Source: Microvirgula aerodenitrificans DSM 15089 (lineage in GTDB: Bacteria > Pseudomonadota > Gammaproteobacteria > Burkholderiales > Aquaspirillaceae). Taken from it: 64,000 bases of DNA. Both the position numbers and the translations under genes were made by a program. Below the pieces are notes generated by a model, which did not search any database, was not told the origin of the DNA, and saw nothing but the letters and a program-made list of their open reading frames with translations. The stretch spans positions 294,804 to 358,803 of the forward strand of contig NZ_JHVK01000003.1 in assembly GCF_000620105.1 (NCBI RefSeq). Reading direction: 5' to 3'. Of the stretch, positions 8,881 through 15,881 are shown piece by piece (position 1 is the stretch's first letter; each line of letters begins with the position of its first letter).

Positions 8881-9921
8881 ATGAGTGATGTCAGACTGAC
8901 GCAATTGTCTCACGGTGGCGGCTGCGGCTGTAAAATCGCGCCCGCCGTTCTGGAAACCATCCTCGCCGGCGTACGGCCGTCGCTGCCCTTCCCCGACCTG
9001 CTGGTCGGCATCGACACCTCGGACGATGCCGCGGTCTACCGCATCAACGACAGCCAGGCCATTGTCGCCACCACCGATTTTTTCATGCCGATCGTCGACG
9101 ACGCGTTCGATTTCGGCCGCATCGCCGCCACCAATGCGCTGTCGGACATCTATGCCATGGGTGGCAAACCACTGTTTGCCCTGGCCATTGTCGGCATGCC
9201 GGTCAATGTGCTGCCGCCGGAAACCATCCGCCGCATCCTCGACGGAGGCCAGTCGGTCTGCGCGGCGGCCGGCATCCCGATCGCCGGCGGTCACTCGATC
9301 GACAGCCCGGAACCGATCTACGGTCTGGTCGGCATCGGCATTATCGACCCGCGCCGGATCAAGACCAATGCCGGCGCCCGCGCCGGTGACCGGCTGATCC
9401 TCGGCAAGGGACTGGGAGTCGGCATCCTGGCCCAGGCCATGAAAAAGGGACTGCTCGACGACGCCGGCTACGCCGCGCTGATCGGCAGCACTACCCGGCT
9501 GAACACGGTCGGCACCGAACTGGCCGAACTCGACGAGGTGCATGCGCTGACCGACGTCACCGGCTTCGGCCTTGCCGGCCACCTGCTGGAAGTCTGCCGC
9601 GGCGCCGGCCTGACCGGCATGATCGACATCGACCGGGTGCCGGTCATCCGCGAAGCGCTTGGCTTTGCCGAACAGGGCATCGGCCCGGGCGCCATCGAAC
9701 GCAACTGGGCCAGTTTCGGCGATGGCGTGCGCTTCGCCCACGACGTGCCGGCCTGGAAACAGCGGCTGCTGGCCGATCCGCAGACCAGCGGCGGCCTGCT
9801 GGTCGCCGTGGCGCCGGAAGTGGCCGATGCCGTTCTGGCCCGTTTCCATGCTGCCGGCTTCGATTACGCGGCAGACATCGGCGAGCTGGCCCACGGTCAC
9901 GCCGGCGTCGTCGTGCGCTGA
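8881..9921 (+). CDS. selD: Selenophosphate synthetase
   Basis: SelD makes selenophosphate from selenide and ATP, for both selenouridine and selenocysteine synthesis. The 346-residue protein starts MSDVRLTQLSHGGGCGCK, with the catalytic nucleophile as Cys15 (a Cys, not Sec, form) and the essential Lys18. It continues with TTDFFMPIVDDAFDFGRIA and LTDVTGFGLAGHLLE. AAGGG 8-13 bases upstream can serve as the ribosome site. Its promoter must lie inside the 5' end of selU, because the gap is only 17 bp. Confidence 0.95.
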   Translation: MSDVRLTQLSHGGGCGCKIAPAVLETILAGVRPSLPFPDLLVGIDTSDDAAVYRINDSQAIVATTDFFMPIVDDAFDFGRIAATNALSDIYAMGGKPLFALAIVGMPVNVLPPETIRRILDGGQSVCAAAGIPIAGGHSIDSPEPIYGLVGIGIIDPRRIKTNAGARAGDRLILGKGLGVGILAQAMKKGLLDDAGYAALIGSTTRLNTVGTELAELDEVHALTDVTGFGLAGHLLEVCRGAGLTGMIDIDRVPVIREALGFAEQGIGPGAIERNWASFGDGVRFAHDVPAWKQRLLADPQTSGGLLVAVAPEVADAVLARFHAAGFDYAADIGELAHGHAGVVVR

Positions 9922-9937
9922 CCTTACCAGCCGGGGC

Positions 9938-10149
9938 ATGCCGGTCGGCATTGGCGAGCAGATTGCGCAACGCATCCCGCAGTGGCTGCTGGTCGGCGAC
10001 GCTGATCGCATCGTGCCGCGCCAGGTGGCCGATGCCTACGCCGACGGTTTTCCCGCCGGCCGGCAACCGGCAGTGCGTGCGTTTCCGACCTGCACCACTC
10101 GTGCTGCTGGGCGGAAATCTGGACCGCGCTGCCGGCCAGGCGCCCCTAG
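9938..10149 (+). pseudogene. Frameshifted C-terminal remnant of an alpha/beta hydrolase
   Basis: Downstream of selD the first frame reads WLLVGDADRIVPRQVADAYA, which resembles the acid-containing strand of an alpha/beta hydrolase. About 60 bp on, a different frame reads DLHHSCCWAEIWTALPARRP and stops at 10149; its HH could be the catalytic His region. The two pieces would join with one frameshift near 10085-10095. The nucleophile-containing N-terminal part is absent. The stop overlaps the stop of the convergent ClpP-like gene. The match is by eye only. Confidence 0.35.
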
Positions 10150-10895
10150 CTGCGGGTCCGGGGGCGTTTGCTGCCGCCCGGCTTCATGGCCTTGACCTCG
10201 ACCTCCACCGGACGGACCGGCTCCGCATCCAGCACCGGCGGCGTCGTTGCCTCCGCCTTCTTGCCGCGCGCGGCGCGCGGCGGCGCCGGCAACTGCCGCG
10301 CGGCAATGACTTTCTGCATGCGGCGGCGGATCTCGTCCGAATCCATCCAGATGTCGGCGCCACGCATGATCGCCTCCAGCTCCTCGCTGGACAGGAACGG
10401 GTAGCACAGCCGGTGCATGACCTTGTCGAACCACTTGCCATGCGCAATCACTTGCGCGTGCTGCTCGTTGCCCTTGCCGATCAGGCTGCCGGAGTAGTTG
10501 TGGAACATCAGCTGGCAGTTGTCGTGCACGATCAGCTCGTCGCCGGCGAGAAAGATCAGCGAACCCATCGAGTAGGCGCGCGCTTCCAGCACGGTGATGA
10601 CCTTGGCCTTGCAGGCCTGGATGTTGTTGATGATCTGCAACCCGGTGTCGAAAATCCCGCCGGGGGTATTCAGGTGCAGGAAGATCACGTCGTATTCGCT
10701 GGCAGTCGACAGCGCGTTCAGCAGATCGGTATAGGCGATCGCCGGACCGATCTCGCCGGACAGATAGAAGGAGATTTGCCGGGCGACCACCTGACTGTCG
10801 TAGCGGCGGAAATAGGGTACCGGAACCGGGACGACCTCCTCGTCCTCGTCATTGCCCTCGTTGCGCATGCCCGCGGGTATCGAATGCCTGCTCAT
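10146..10895 (-). CDS. ClpP-fold serine protease-like protein
   Basis: This 249-residue protein has a ClpP/crotonase-type core: FLHLNTPGGIFDTGLQIINN, then ARAYSMGSLIFLAG with the expected nucleophile Ser109, then HDNCQLMFHNYSG with the expected His132. The Ser-His spacing is close to that of ClpP. The N-terminus is acidic (NEGNDEDEEV), and the last 50 residues are a basic, Pro/Ala-rich, probably disordered tail that ClpP lacks. AAGGGGG lies just before ATGATG (10898/10895); 10895 gives better spacing. No Clp ATPase gene is nearby, and it is divergent from ettA. It could be a ClpP-like protease of unknown partner; the substrate is unknown. Confidence 0.75.
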   Translation of the reverse strand: MSRHSIPAGMRNEGNDEDEEVVPVPVPYFRRYDSQVVARQISFYLSGEIGPAIAYTDLLNALSTASEYDVIFLHLNTPGGIFDTGLQIINNIQACKAKVITVLEARAYSMGSLIFLAGDELIVHDNCQLMFHNYSGSLIGKGNEQHAQVIAHGKWFDKVMHRLCYPFLSSEELEAIMRGADIWMDSDEIRRRMQKVIAARQLPAPPRAARGKKAEATTPPVLDAEPVRPVEVEVKAMKPGGSKRPRTRS

Positions 10896-10989
10896 CATTG
10901 CCCCCTTCTTCTTGTCATGCCGGCCACCGGGGCGGCCGGCTTTGCTACACTCCACGGCTTAGACACTGACTCTTCCTACGGAATTCTGC

Positions 10990-12657
10990 ATGGCCCAATA
11001 TGTAATGTCGATGCTCCGCGTGAGCAAGATCGTCCCCCCCAAGCGTCAGATCATCAAGGACATCTCCCTGAGTTTCTTCCCCGGTGCCAAGATCGGCCTG
11101 CTGGGGCTGAACGGCGCGGGCAAATCCACCGTGCTGAAAATCATGGCCGGTGTCGACAAGGAGTATGACGGCGAAGTCCAGCACCTGGCCGGCGTAAAGA
11201 TCGGCTATCTGGCGCAGGAGCCGCTGCTCGACAATGACGCCACCGTGCGCGAGGAAGTCGAAGCCGGCATGGGCGACGTCATGGACGCGCAAAAGCGGCT
11301 GGAAGAAGTCTATGCCGCCTACGCCGAGCCGGATGCCGACTTCGATGCACTGGCCGAGGAGCAGGCGCGGCTCGAGGCGATCATTTCCGCCGGCGCCGGC
11401 GACAACACCTCGCTGCAGCTGGAACTGGCCGCCGATGCGCTGCGCCTGCCGGCATGGGATGCCCGCATCGGTCAGCTGTCCGGTGGTGAAAAGCGCCGCG
11501 TGGCACTGTGCAAGCTGCTGCTGTCCAAGCCGGACATGCTGCTGCTCGACGAACCAACCAACCACCTCGATGCCGAATCGGTCGAATGGCTGGAGCAGTT
11601 CCTGGTGCGCTTCCCCGGCACCGTGGTCGCCGTTACCCACGATCGCTACTTCCTCGACAACGCCGCCGAATGGATCCTGGAACTCGACCGCGGTCACGGC
11701 ATCCCGTGGAAGGGCAATTACAGCTCGTGGCTGGAACAGAAGGAACAGCGCCTGGAGCAGGAATCCAGGGGTGAAGCTGCGCGCATGAAGGCCATGAAGC
11801 AGGAACTGGAATGGGTGCGGCAGAACCCGAAGGGACGCCAGGCCAAGTCCAAGGCCCGTATCGCCCGCTTCGAGGAACTGTCGTCGTTCGAATACCAGAA
11901 GCGCAATGAAACCCAGGAAATCTTCATCCCGGTCGGCGAGCGGCTCGGCAGCGAAGTGATCGAGTTCGACCAGGTGTCGAAGGGCTTCGGCGACCGCCTG
12001 CTGATCGACAACCTGAGCTTCAAGGCACCGGCCGGCGCCATCGTCGGCATCATCGGCCCGAACGGCGCCGGCAAATCGACGCTGTTCAAGATGATCGCCG
12101 GCCGCGAACAGCCGGACAGCGGCACGGTGAAGATCGGCCAGACCGTGCAGATGGCCTTCGTCGAGCAGAGCCGTGAAGGGCTGGACGACGACAAGACCGT
12201 GTTCGAGGACGTGTCCGGTGGCCAGGAACTGGTCAACGTCGGCAAGTTCGAGATGTCGAGCCGTGCCTATCTGGGCCGGTTCAACTTCAAGGGTGGCGAC
12301 CAGCAGAAGAAGGTCGGCTCGCTGTCCGGCGGCGAACGCGGCCGCCTGCACCTGGCCAAGACGCTGCTGAAGGGCGGCAACGTGCTGCTGCTCGATGAAC
12401 CGTCCAACGACCTCGACGTCGAAACGCTGCGCGCACTGGAAGACGCGCTGCTGGAATACGCCGGCACCGTGTTCGTGATCTCCCATGACCGCTGGTTCCT
12501 CGACCGTATCGCCACCCATATCCTGGCGGCGGAAGGCGATTCGCAGTGGACCTTCTTCGATGGCAACTATCAGGAATACGAAGCCGACAAGAAGAAACGC
12601 CTTGGCGAAGAAGGCGCGAAGCCGAAGCGCATCCGCTACAAGCCGGTCACGCGCTGA
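10990..12657 (+). CDS. ettA: Energy-dependent translational throttle protein EttA (ABC-F)
   Basis: A 555-residue ABC-F ATPase, the same length as E. coli EttA, starting MAQYVMSMLRVSKIVPPKRQ. It has two ATPase domains (Walker A GLNGAGKST and GPNGAGKST; signatures LSGGEKRRVAL and LSGGERGRLHL), an arm and linker (KELEWVRQ equivalent QELEWVRQNPKGRQAKSK) and the C-terminal PKRIRYKPV. EttA binds the ribosomal E site and gates entry into elongation according to ATP/ADP ratio. The second Walker B reads DEPSNDLD rather than DEPTNDLD, a mild change. Confidence 0.95.
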   Translation: MAQYVMSMLRVSKIVPPKRQIIKDISLSFFPGAKIGLLGLNGAGKSTVLKIMAGVDKEYDGEVQHLAGVKIGYLAQEPLLDNDATVREEVEAGMGDVMDAQKRLEEVYAAYAEPDADFDALAEEQARLEAIISAGAGDNTSLQLELAADALRLPAWDARIGQLSGGEKRRVALCKLLLSKPDMLLLDEPTNHLDAESVEWLEQFLVRFPGTVVAVTHDRYFLDNAAEWILELDRGHGIPWKGNYSSWLEQKEQRLEQESRGEAARMKAMKQELEWVRQNPKGRQAKSKARIARFEELSSFEYQKRNETQEIFIPVGERLGSEVIEFDQVSKGFGDRLLIDNLSFKAPAGAIVGIIGPNGAGKSTLFKMIAGREQPDSGTVKIGQTVQMAFVEQSREGLDDDKTVFEDVSGGQELVNVGKFEMSSRAYLGRFNFKGGDQQKKVGSLSGGERGRLHLAKTLLKGGNVLLLDEPSNDLDVETLRALEDALLEYAGTVFVISHDRWFLDRIATHILAAEGDSQWTFFDGNYQEYEADKKKRLGEEGAKPKRIRYKPVTR

Positions 12658-12682
12658 TCACGTAGCAGCAGCTTCAACCACA

Positions 12683-12703
12683 ACGCGGGCCTTCGGGCCC
12701 GCG
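12683..12703 (+). terminator. Terminator after ettA
   Basis: ACGCGGGCC-TTCG-GGCCCGCGT forms a 9-bp stem with a UUCG tetraloop followed by TTTGTCGTTT, 25 bp past the ettA stop. It lies between convergent ettA and sodC. Confidence 0.75.
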
Positions 12704-12729
12704 TTTGTCGTTTGCGGCGATACGTTCTG

Positions 12730-13254
12730 CTAGCGGATTACCCCGCAGGCGACACGGGCACCGCCGCCGCCCAGCGCCGCCGGCATGTCGGCGTGATTGT
12801 CACCACCGGCATGGATCATCAGCGCATGCCCGGCCAGATCGGACAGTTTCAGCCGTGGCGCCAGCACCGGCTGGGTCGCGCGGCCATCGGCACCGACATA
12901 CAGCGCCGGCAGGTCTCCGAGATGGCCTTCGCCCCACGGGCCTTCATGCCGGCCGGTTCCGGCCGGATCGAAATGGCCGCCGGCCGCGCCGGCCGGCACC
13001 ATCTTGCCGTCGATCAGCTTCGGACCGCAGTCCGCACTGGCATGCAGATGGAAGCCATGAACACCGGGCGGCAGGCCGTCCAGGTTCGGCGTGAACACCA
13101 CACCGTAGGCCGACTGGGTGGCCTGTATCGTGCCGATCTGCCGGACCGGGCCTTTCTGGTCGACCAGCTGCATGTCGACCGGCACCGGTGCCGCAGCCAG
13201 TGCGGAACCGGTCAGGCCGGCCATCATCAGCAGTGCGGGCAGTCGTTTGTTCAT
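12730..13254 (-). CDS. sodC: Periplasmic Cu/Zn superoxide dismutase
   Basis: A 174-residue protein with a cleavable signal peptide ([20 protein letters not shown]) and a Cu/Zn-SOD fold. Metal ligands are visible in [34 protein letters not shown] and HAGGDNHAD. It disproportionates superoxide in the periplasm. AGGAG lies 6 bases before the ATG at 13254. A Fur-box-like element sits upstream between it and the divergent small membrane protein gene. Confidence 0.94.
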   Translation of the reverse strand: MNKRLPALLMMAGLTGSALAAAPVPVDMQLVDQKGPVRQIGTIQATQSAYGVVFTPNLDGLPPGVHGFHLHASADCGPKLIDGKMVPAGAAGGHFDPAGTGRHEGPWGEGHLGDLPALYVGADGRATQPVLAPRLKLSDLAGHALMIHAGGDNHADMPAALGGGGARVACGVIR

Positions 13255-13351
13255 GGTTTCTCCTCTTGTGGGTAAGGGGCGGTGACGGGGCGCCGTCAGG
13301 CCTCTGAATATAGACACGATCGCCGCGGCCTTGTCGTCTGGCTTGCATATC

Positions 13352-13370
13352 AAATGAGAATCATTATTAT
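13352..13370. promoter_or_regulatory. Fur-box-like operator
   Basis: AAATGAGAATCATTATTAT matches the core AATGATAATCATTAT of the Fur consensus with one change. It lies 38 bp before the start of the small membrane protein gene and about 98 bp before sodC, so it could control either. Confidence 0.6.
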
Positions 13371-13407
13371 TGATGGTATGCAACCCTGTTTTACCGGAGT
13401 CCCCATC

Positions 13408-13674
13408 ATGCTGGTTCTTGCCTTCCTGTTCTCGCTGGCTGCCGCGCTGGCGCTCCATGTCGCCTCGCCCACCCAGCAACTGATCGCCCGCCGGCTGCGG
13501 GCCGGTCGCCGCTACGCAGGCCTGCTCACCCTGGTGGCGCTGCTGTGTGCGATGCAGGCACTGGGTGCCGCAGCCGGTCTGGTCACGGCGCTGGCCCTGG
13601 GTGCTGCCAATCTGTGCATCGTGTCGCTGCTTGCCGCCGAGCGCCGCCGGGCACTGAGCAGCAACAACACCTGA
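13408..13674 (+). CDS. Small membrane protein, DUF3325-like, probably iron-regulated
   Basis: An 88-residue protein made mostly of three hydrophobic stretches: [20 protein letters not shown], then [20 protein letters not shown] and [19 protein letters not shown]. The loop [16 protein letters not shown] is basic. GGAG 8 bases upstream supports the ATG at 13408. The pattern recalls the small DUF3325-type proteins found with TonB-dependent siderophore systems, and the Fur box immediately upstream fits an iron link, but no TonB receptor or PepSY gene is next to it here. Function unknown. Confidence 0.6.
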   Translation: MLVLAFLFSLAAALALHVASPTQQLIARRLRAGRRYAGLLTLVALLCAMQALGAAAGLVTALALGAANLCIVSLLAAERRRALSSNNT

Positions 13675-13693
13675 TCCGGTCATCGCCTCCAGC

Positions 13694-13742
13694 CCCGCGC
13701 CACCGGCGCGGGCATTTCCGTTCGCGCCCGCCTCCGGGCGCG
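13694..13742 (+). terminator. Tandem GC hairpins after the small membrane protein gene
   Basis: CCCGCGCC-ACC-GGCGCGGG (13694-13712) followed by ATTT, and CGCGCCCG-CCTC-CGGGCGCG (13723-13742) followed by ATTTGCCTTT. Either may terminate transcription, though the T-runs are short. Confidence 0.5.
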
Positions 13743-14086
13743 ATTTGCCTTTCCCGTGCATTTCGCCTATGTATACAGGTCCTGCCCCATGAGCCCGGAC
13801 GGCTCATGGATGTGAGCACAATGATTACAGTGGCATCGCCCGACTGACAGGATCTGTCGGCAAGCACGGCAGTCTGCCTGATTGAATCCTGCCTCTTCCG
13901 CCCCCGCCGCCGGGGAGAAACCTTGCTTCGCCCGTCCATTCTTCGCAAGCGGGGTATGCGGACAGTCCGAGGACCTGATTCAGGCCCCATGCCTGCCGGC
14001 AAGGGCATTCTCCCGCACGTTGCTGACCGTCCCGCCCGCTTTTGCCGGCATCCTGCCCGCCGCGCCGCCACCCGGGAGGAAAGAAC
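13743..14086 (+). other. Non-coding leader region before the Na/Pi cotransporter gene
   Basis: No credible gene is seen in these 344 bp. It holds a perfect palindromic hairpin CCATGAGCC-CGGAC-GGCTCATGG at 13787-13809 with no T-run, and several GC-rich inverted repeats (around 13900-13920). It could be a structured 5' leader or operator; no known riboswitch consensus was recognised. Confidence 0.3.
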
Positions 14087-15712
14087 ATGTTCATCTTGCT
14101 GCATCTCGCCGGAGGCGTGGCGCTGCTGACCTGGGGACTCCACATGGTGGAGTCCGGTTTCATGCGGGCGCTGGGCTCGTCGCTGCGCCGTTTCATGGCC
14201 AGCAGCCTCGGCAACCGCTTCAGCGCGCTGTTCGCCGGACTGGCGGTGACCGCCGCCCTGCAGAGCGCCACCGCCACCGGGCTGATCGCCACCTCGTTCG
14301 CCGCCCGGCGCATCATGCGCCCGGTGACCGGGCTGGCCATCATGCTTGGCGCCAATATCGGCTCGACCCTGATCGTGCAGGCGTTCTCGCTGAACCTGAG
14401 CTGGATCTCGCCTGCCTGTCTGGTTGTCGGCATGGCCATGTTCGAGCGCGGCAAGGGCTCGCAGATGCGCGATTTCGGCCGTGCCATCATCGGTCTCGGC
14501 CTGATGCTGCTGGCGCTGGAACTGCTGGTCGACACCATGGAACCGGCCGAGGCGGCCCCGGCCCTGCGCACGGTGCTCGGGGCGCTGGCCGACATGCCGG
14601 CACTGAATGCCGCCATCGCCGCGCTGCTGACCTGGGCCGCCCACTCCAGCATTCCGATCGTGCTGTTCGTCATGTCGCTGGCCACCTCGAACGCCATCCC
14701 GATGAGCACGGCCATCGCCATGGTGCTGGGCACCAATATCGGCAGCGCGCTGAATCCGTATTTCGCCGGTGCGAAGGGCAATGACAACCTGCGGAAACGC
14801 TTGCCGGCCGGCAATCTGCTACTGCGCGGCGGTGTCTGTCTCGTGCTGCTTGCCGTCACCGGCCCGCTGGCCGACGCGCTGTCGCAGTTGCCGGGTATCC
14901 CCGGCCACCGGATCGCCGATTTCCATACCGGGCTCAATATTGCCATTGCGGTGCTGTTTATCGGTCTGCTCGATCCGGTCGCCCGCCTGCTGGAAAAGAT
15001 CTACCCGCAGAATAATGAAGCGGCGGAAGATCCGGACGCGCCCCGTCATCTGGACTCGTCGGCCATCGGCACGCCGGAAGAAGCCCTGGTCAACGCCACC
15101 CGCGAAGCGCTGCACATGGGAGATATCGTCGAGGACATGCTGACCCAGAGCCTGCCCGCGCTGCTGACCGGCGACCGGCGGCTGATTGCCACCATCGCCC
15201 GCCGCGATGATGCAGTCGACCGGCTGTACGAACGCATCAAGTTCTATGTAACCGCCGTGACCCGCGACAGTCTGGACCCCGAACAGGGCAGCAAGGCGAT
15301 GGCCATCATTGCCTTCGTCATCAATATGGAGCACATCGGCGACATCATCGACCGCAACCTGATGGAGCTCGCGGCCAAGAAGGCCAAGAACCGGCTGCGC
15401 TTCTCCGGCGACGGCGCAACCGAGCTCAGTGCCCTGCACGAACTGGTGCTGGAAAGCTTCCGCCGCGCCATGGCCGCCTTCATGGCCAATGACCTGCACG
15501 CGGCCGGCCGGCTGCTGGAAGACAAGGCCCGGGTGCGCGACATTGTCCGCGAGGCCGGTGACAACCACCTGGCACGGCTGCGTGAGGGTCGCAAGGACAG
15601 CATTTCGACCAGTTCGCTGCATCTGGACGTGCTGCGCGACTTCAAGCGCATCCATTCGCATATCTGCGCCATCGCCTACCCGGTAATCGAACGCAGCAAC
15701 GGCCGCGACTGA
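14087..15712 (+). CDS. Na/Pi-cotransporter II family protein with PhoU-like C-terminus
   Basis: A 541-residue inner-membrane protein. The N-terminal half has two inverted Na/Pi-cotransporter repeats with the typical Gln-Ser motif (ALQSATATGLIATSF and LLTWAAHSSIPIVLF) and glycine-rich LGANIGSTLIV / LGTNIGSALNPY. The C-terminal 190 residues are helical and PhoU-like (LHMGDIVEDMLTQSLPALL, NMEHIGDIIDRNLMEL). Such NptA/YjbB-type proteins move phosphate with sodium, often outwards. GGAGG lies before the ATG at 14087. There is no partner gene in the unit. Confidence 0.88.
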   Translation: MFILLHLAGGVALLTWGLHMVESGFMRALGSSLRRFMASSLGNRFSALFAGLAVTAALQSATATGLIATSFAARRIMRPVTGLAIMLGANIGSTLIVQAFSLNLSWISPACLVVGMAMFERGKGSQMRDFGRAIIGLGLMLLALELLVDTMEPAEAAPALRTVLGALADMPALNAAIAALLTWAAHSSIPIVLFVMSLATSNAIPMSTAIAMVLGTNIGSALNPYFAGAKGNDNLRKRLPAGNLLLRGGVCLVLLAVTGPLADALSQLPGIPGHRIADFHTGLNIAIAVLFIGLLDPVARLLEKIYPQNNEAAEDPDAPRHLDSSAIGTPEEALVNATREALHMGDIVEDMLTQSLPALLTGDRRLIATIARRDDAVDRLYERIKFYVTAVTRDSLDPEQGSKAMAIIAFVINMEHIGDIIDRNLMELAAKKAKNRLRFSGDGATELSALHELVLESFRRAMAAFMANDLHAAGRLLEDKARVRDIVREAGDNHLARLREGRKDSISTSSLHLDVLRDFKRIHSHICAIAYPVIERSNGRD

Positions 15713-15881
15713 ACGCGGCAGACATCTCTGGAAACAGGTTTGTGCCGGATGGACACAGTCTGCTGGCCTTGCTGTTATACATTTCTTTTTGTATGTATAT
15801 TGGCAAAGCCACTGGCTCATCCACCGGGCCCTGTCTACAACGCAGAGGGACGGCCCGGCTTTCCCGTCCCCGGAGATTTCC

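Noticed and set aside
10945..12519. 524-codon minus-strand ORF opposite ettA
   Set aside because: Shadow of ettA; ettA has full ABC-F motifs and exact family length.
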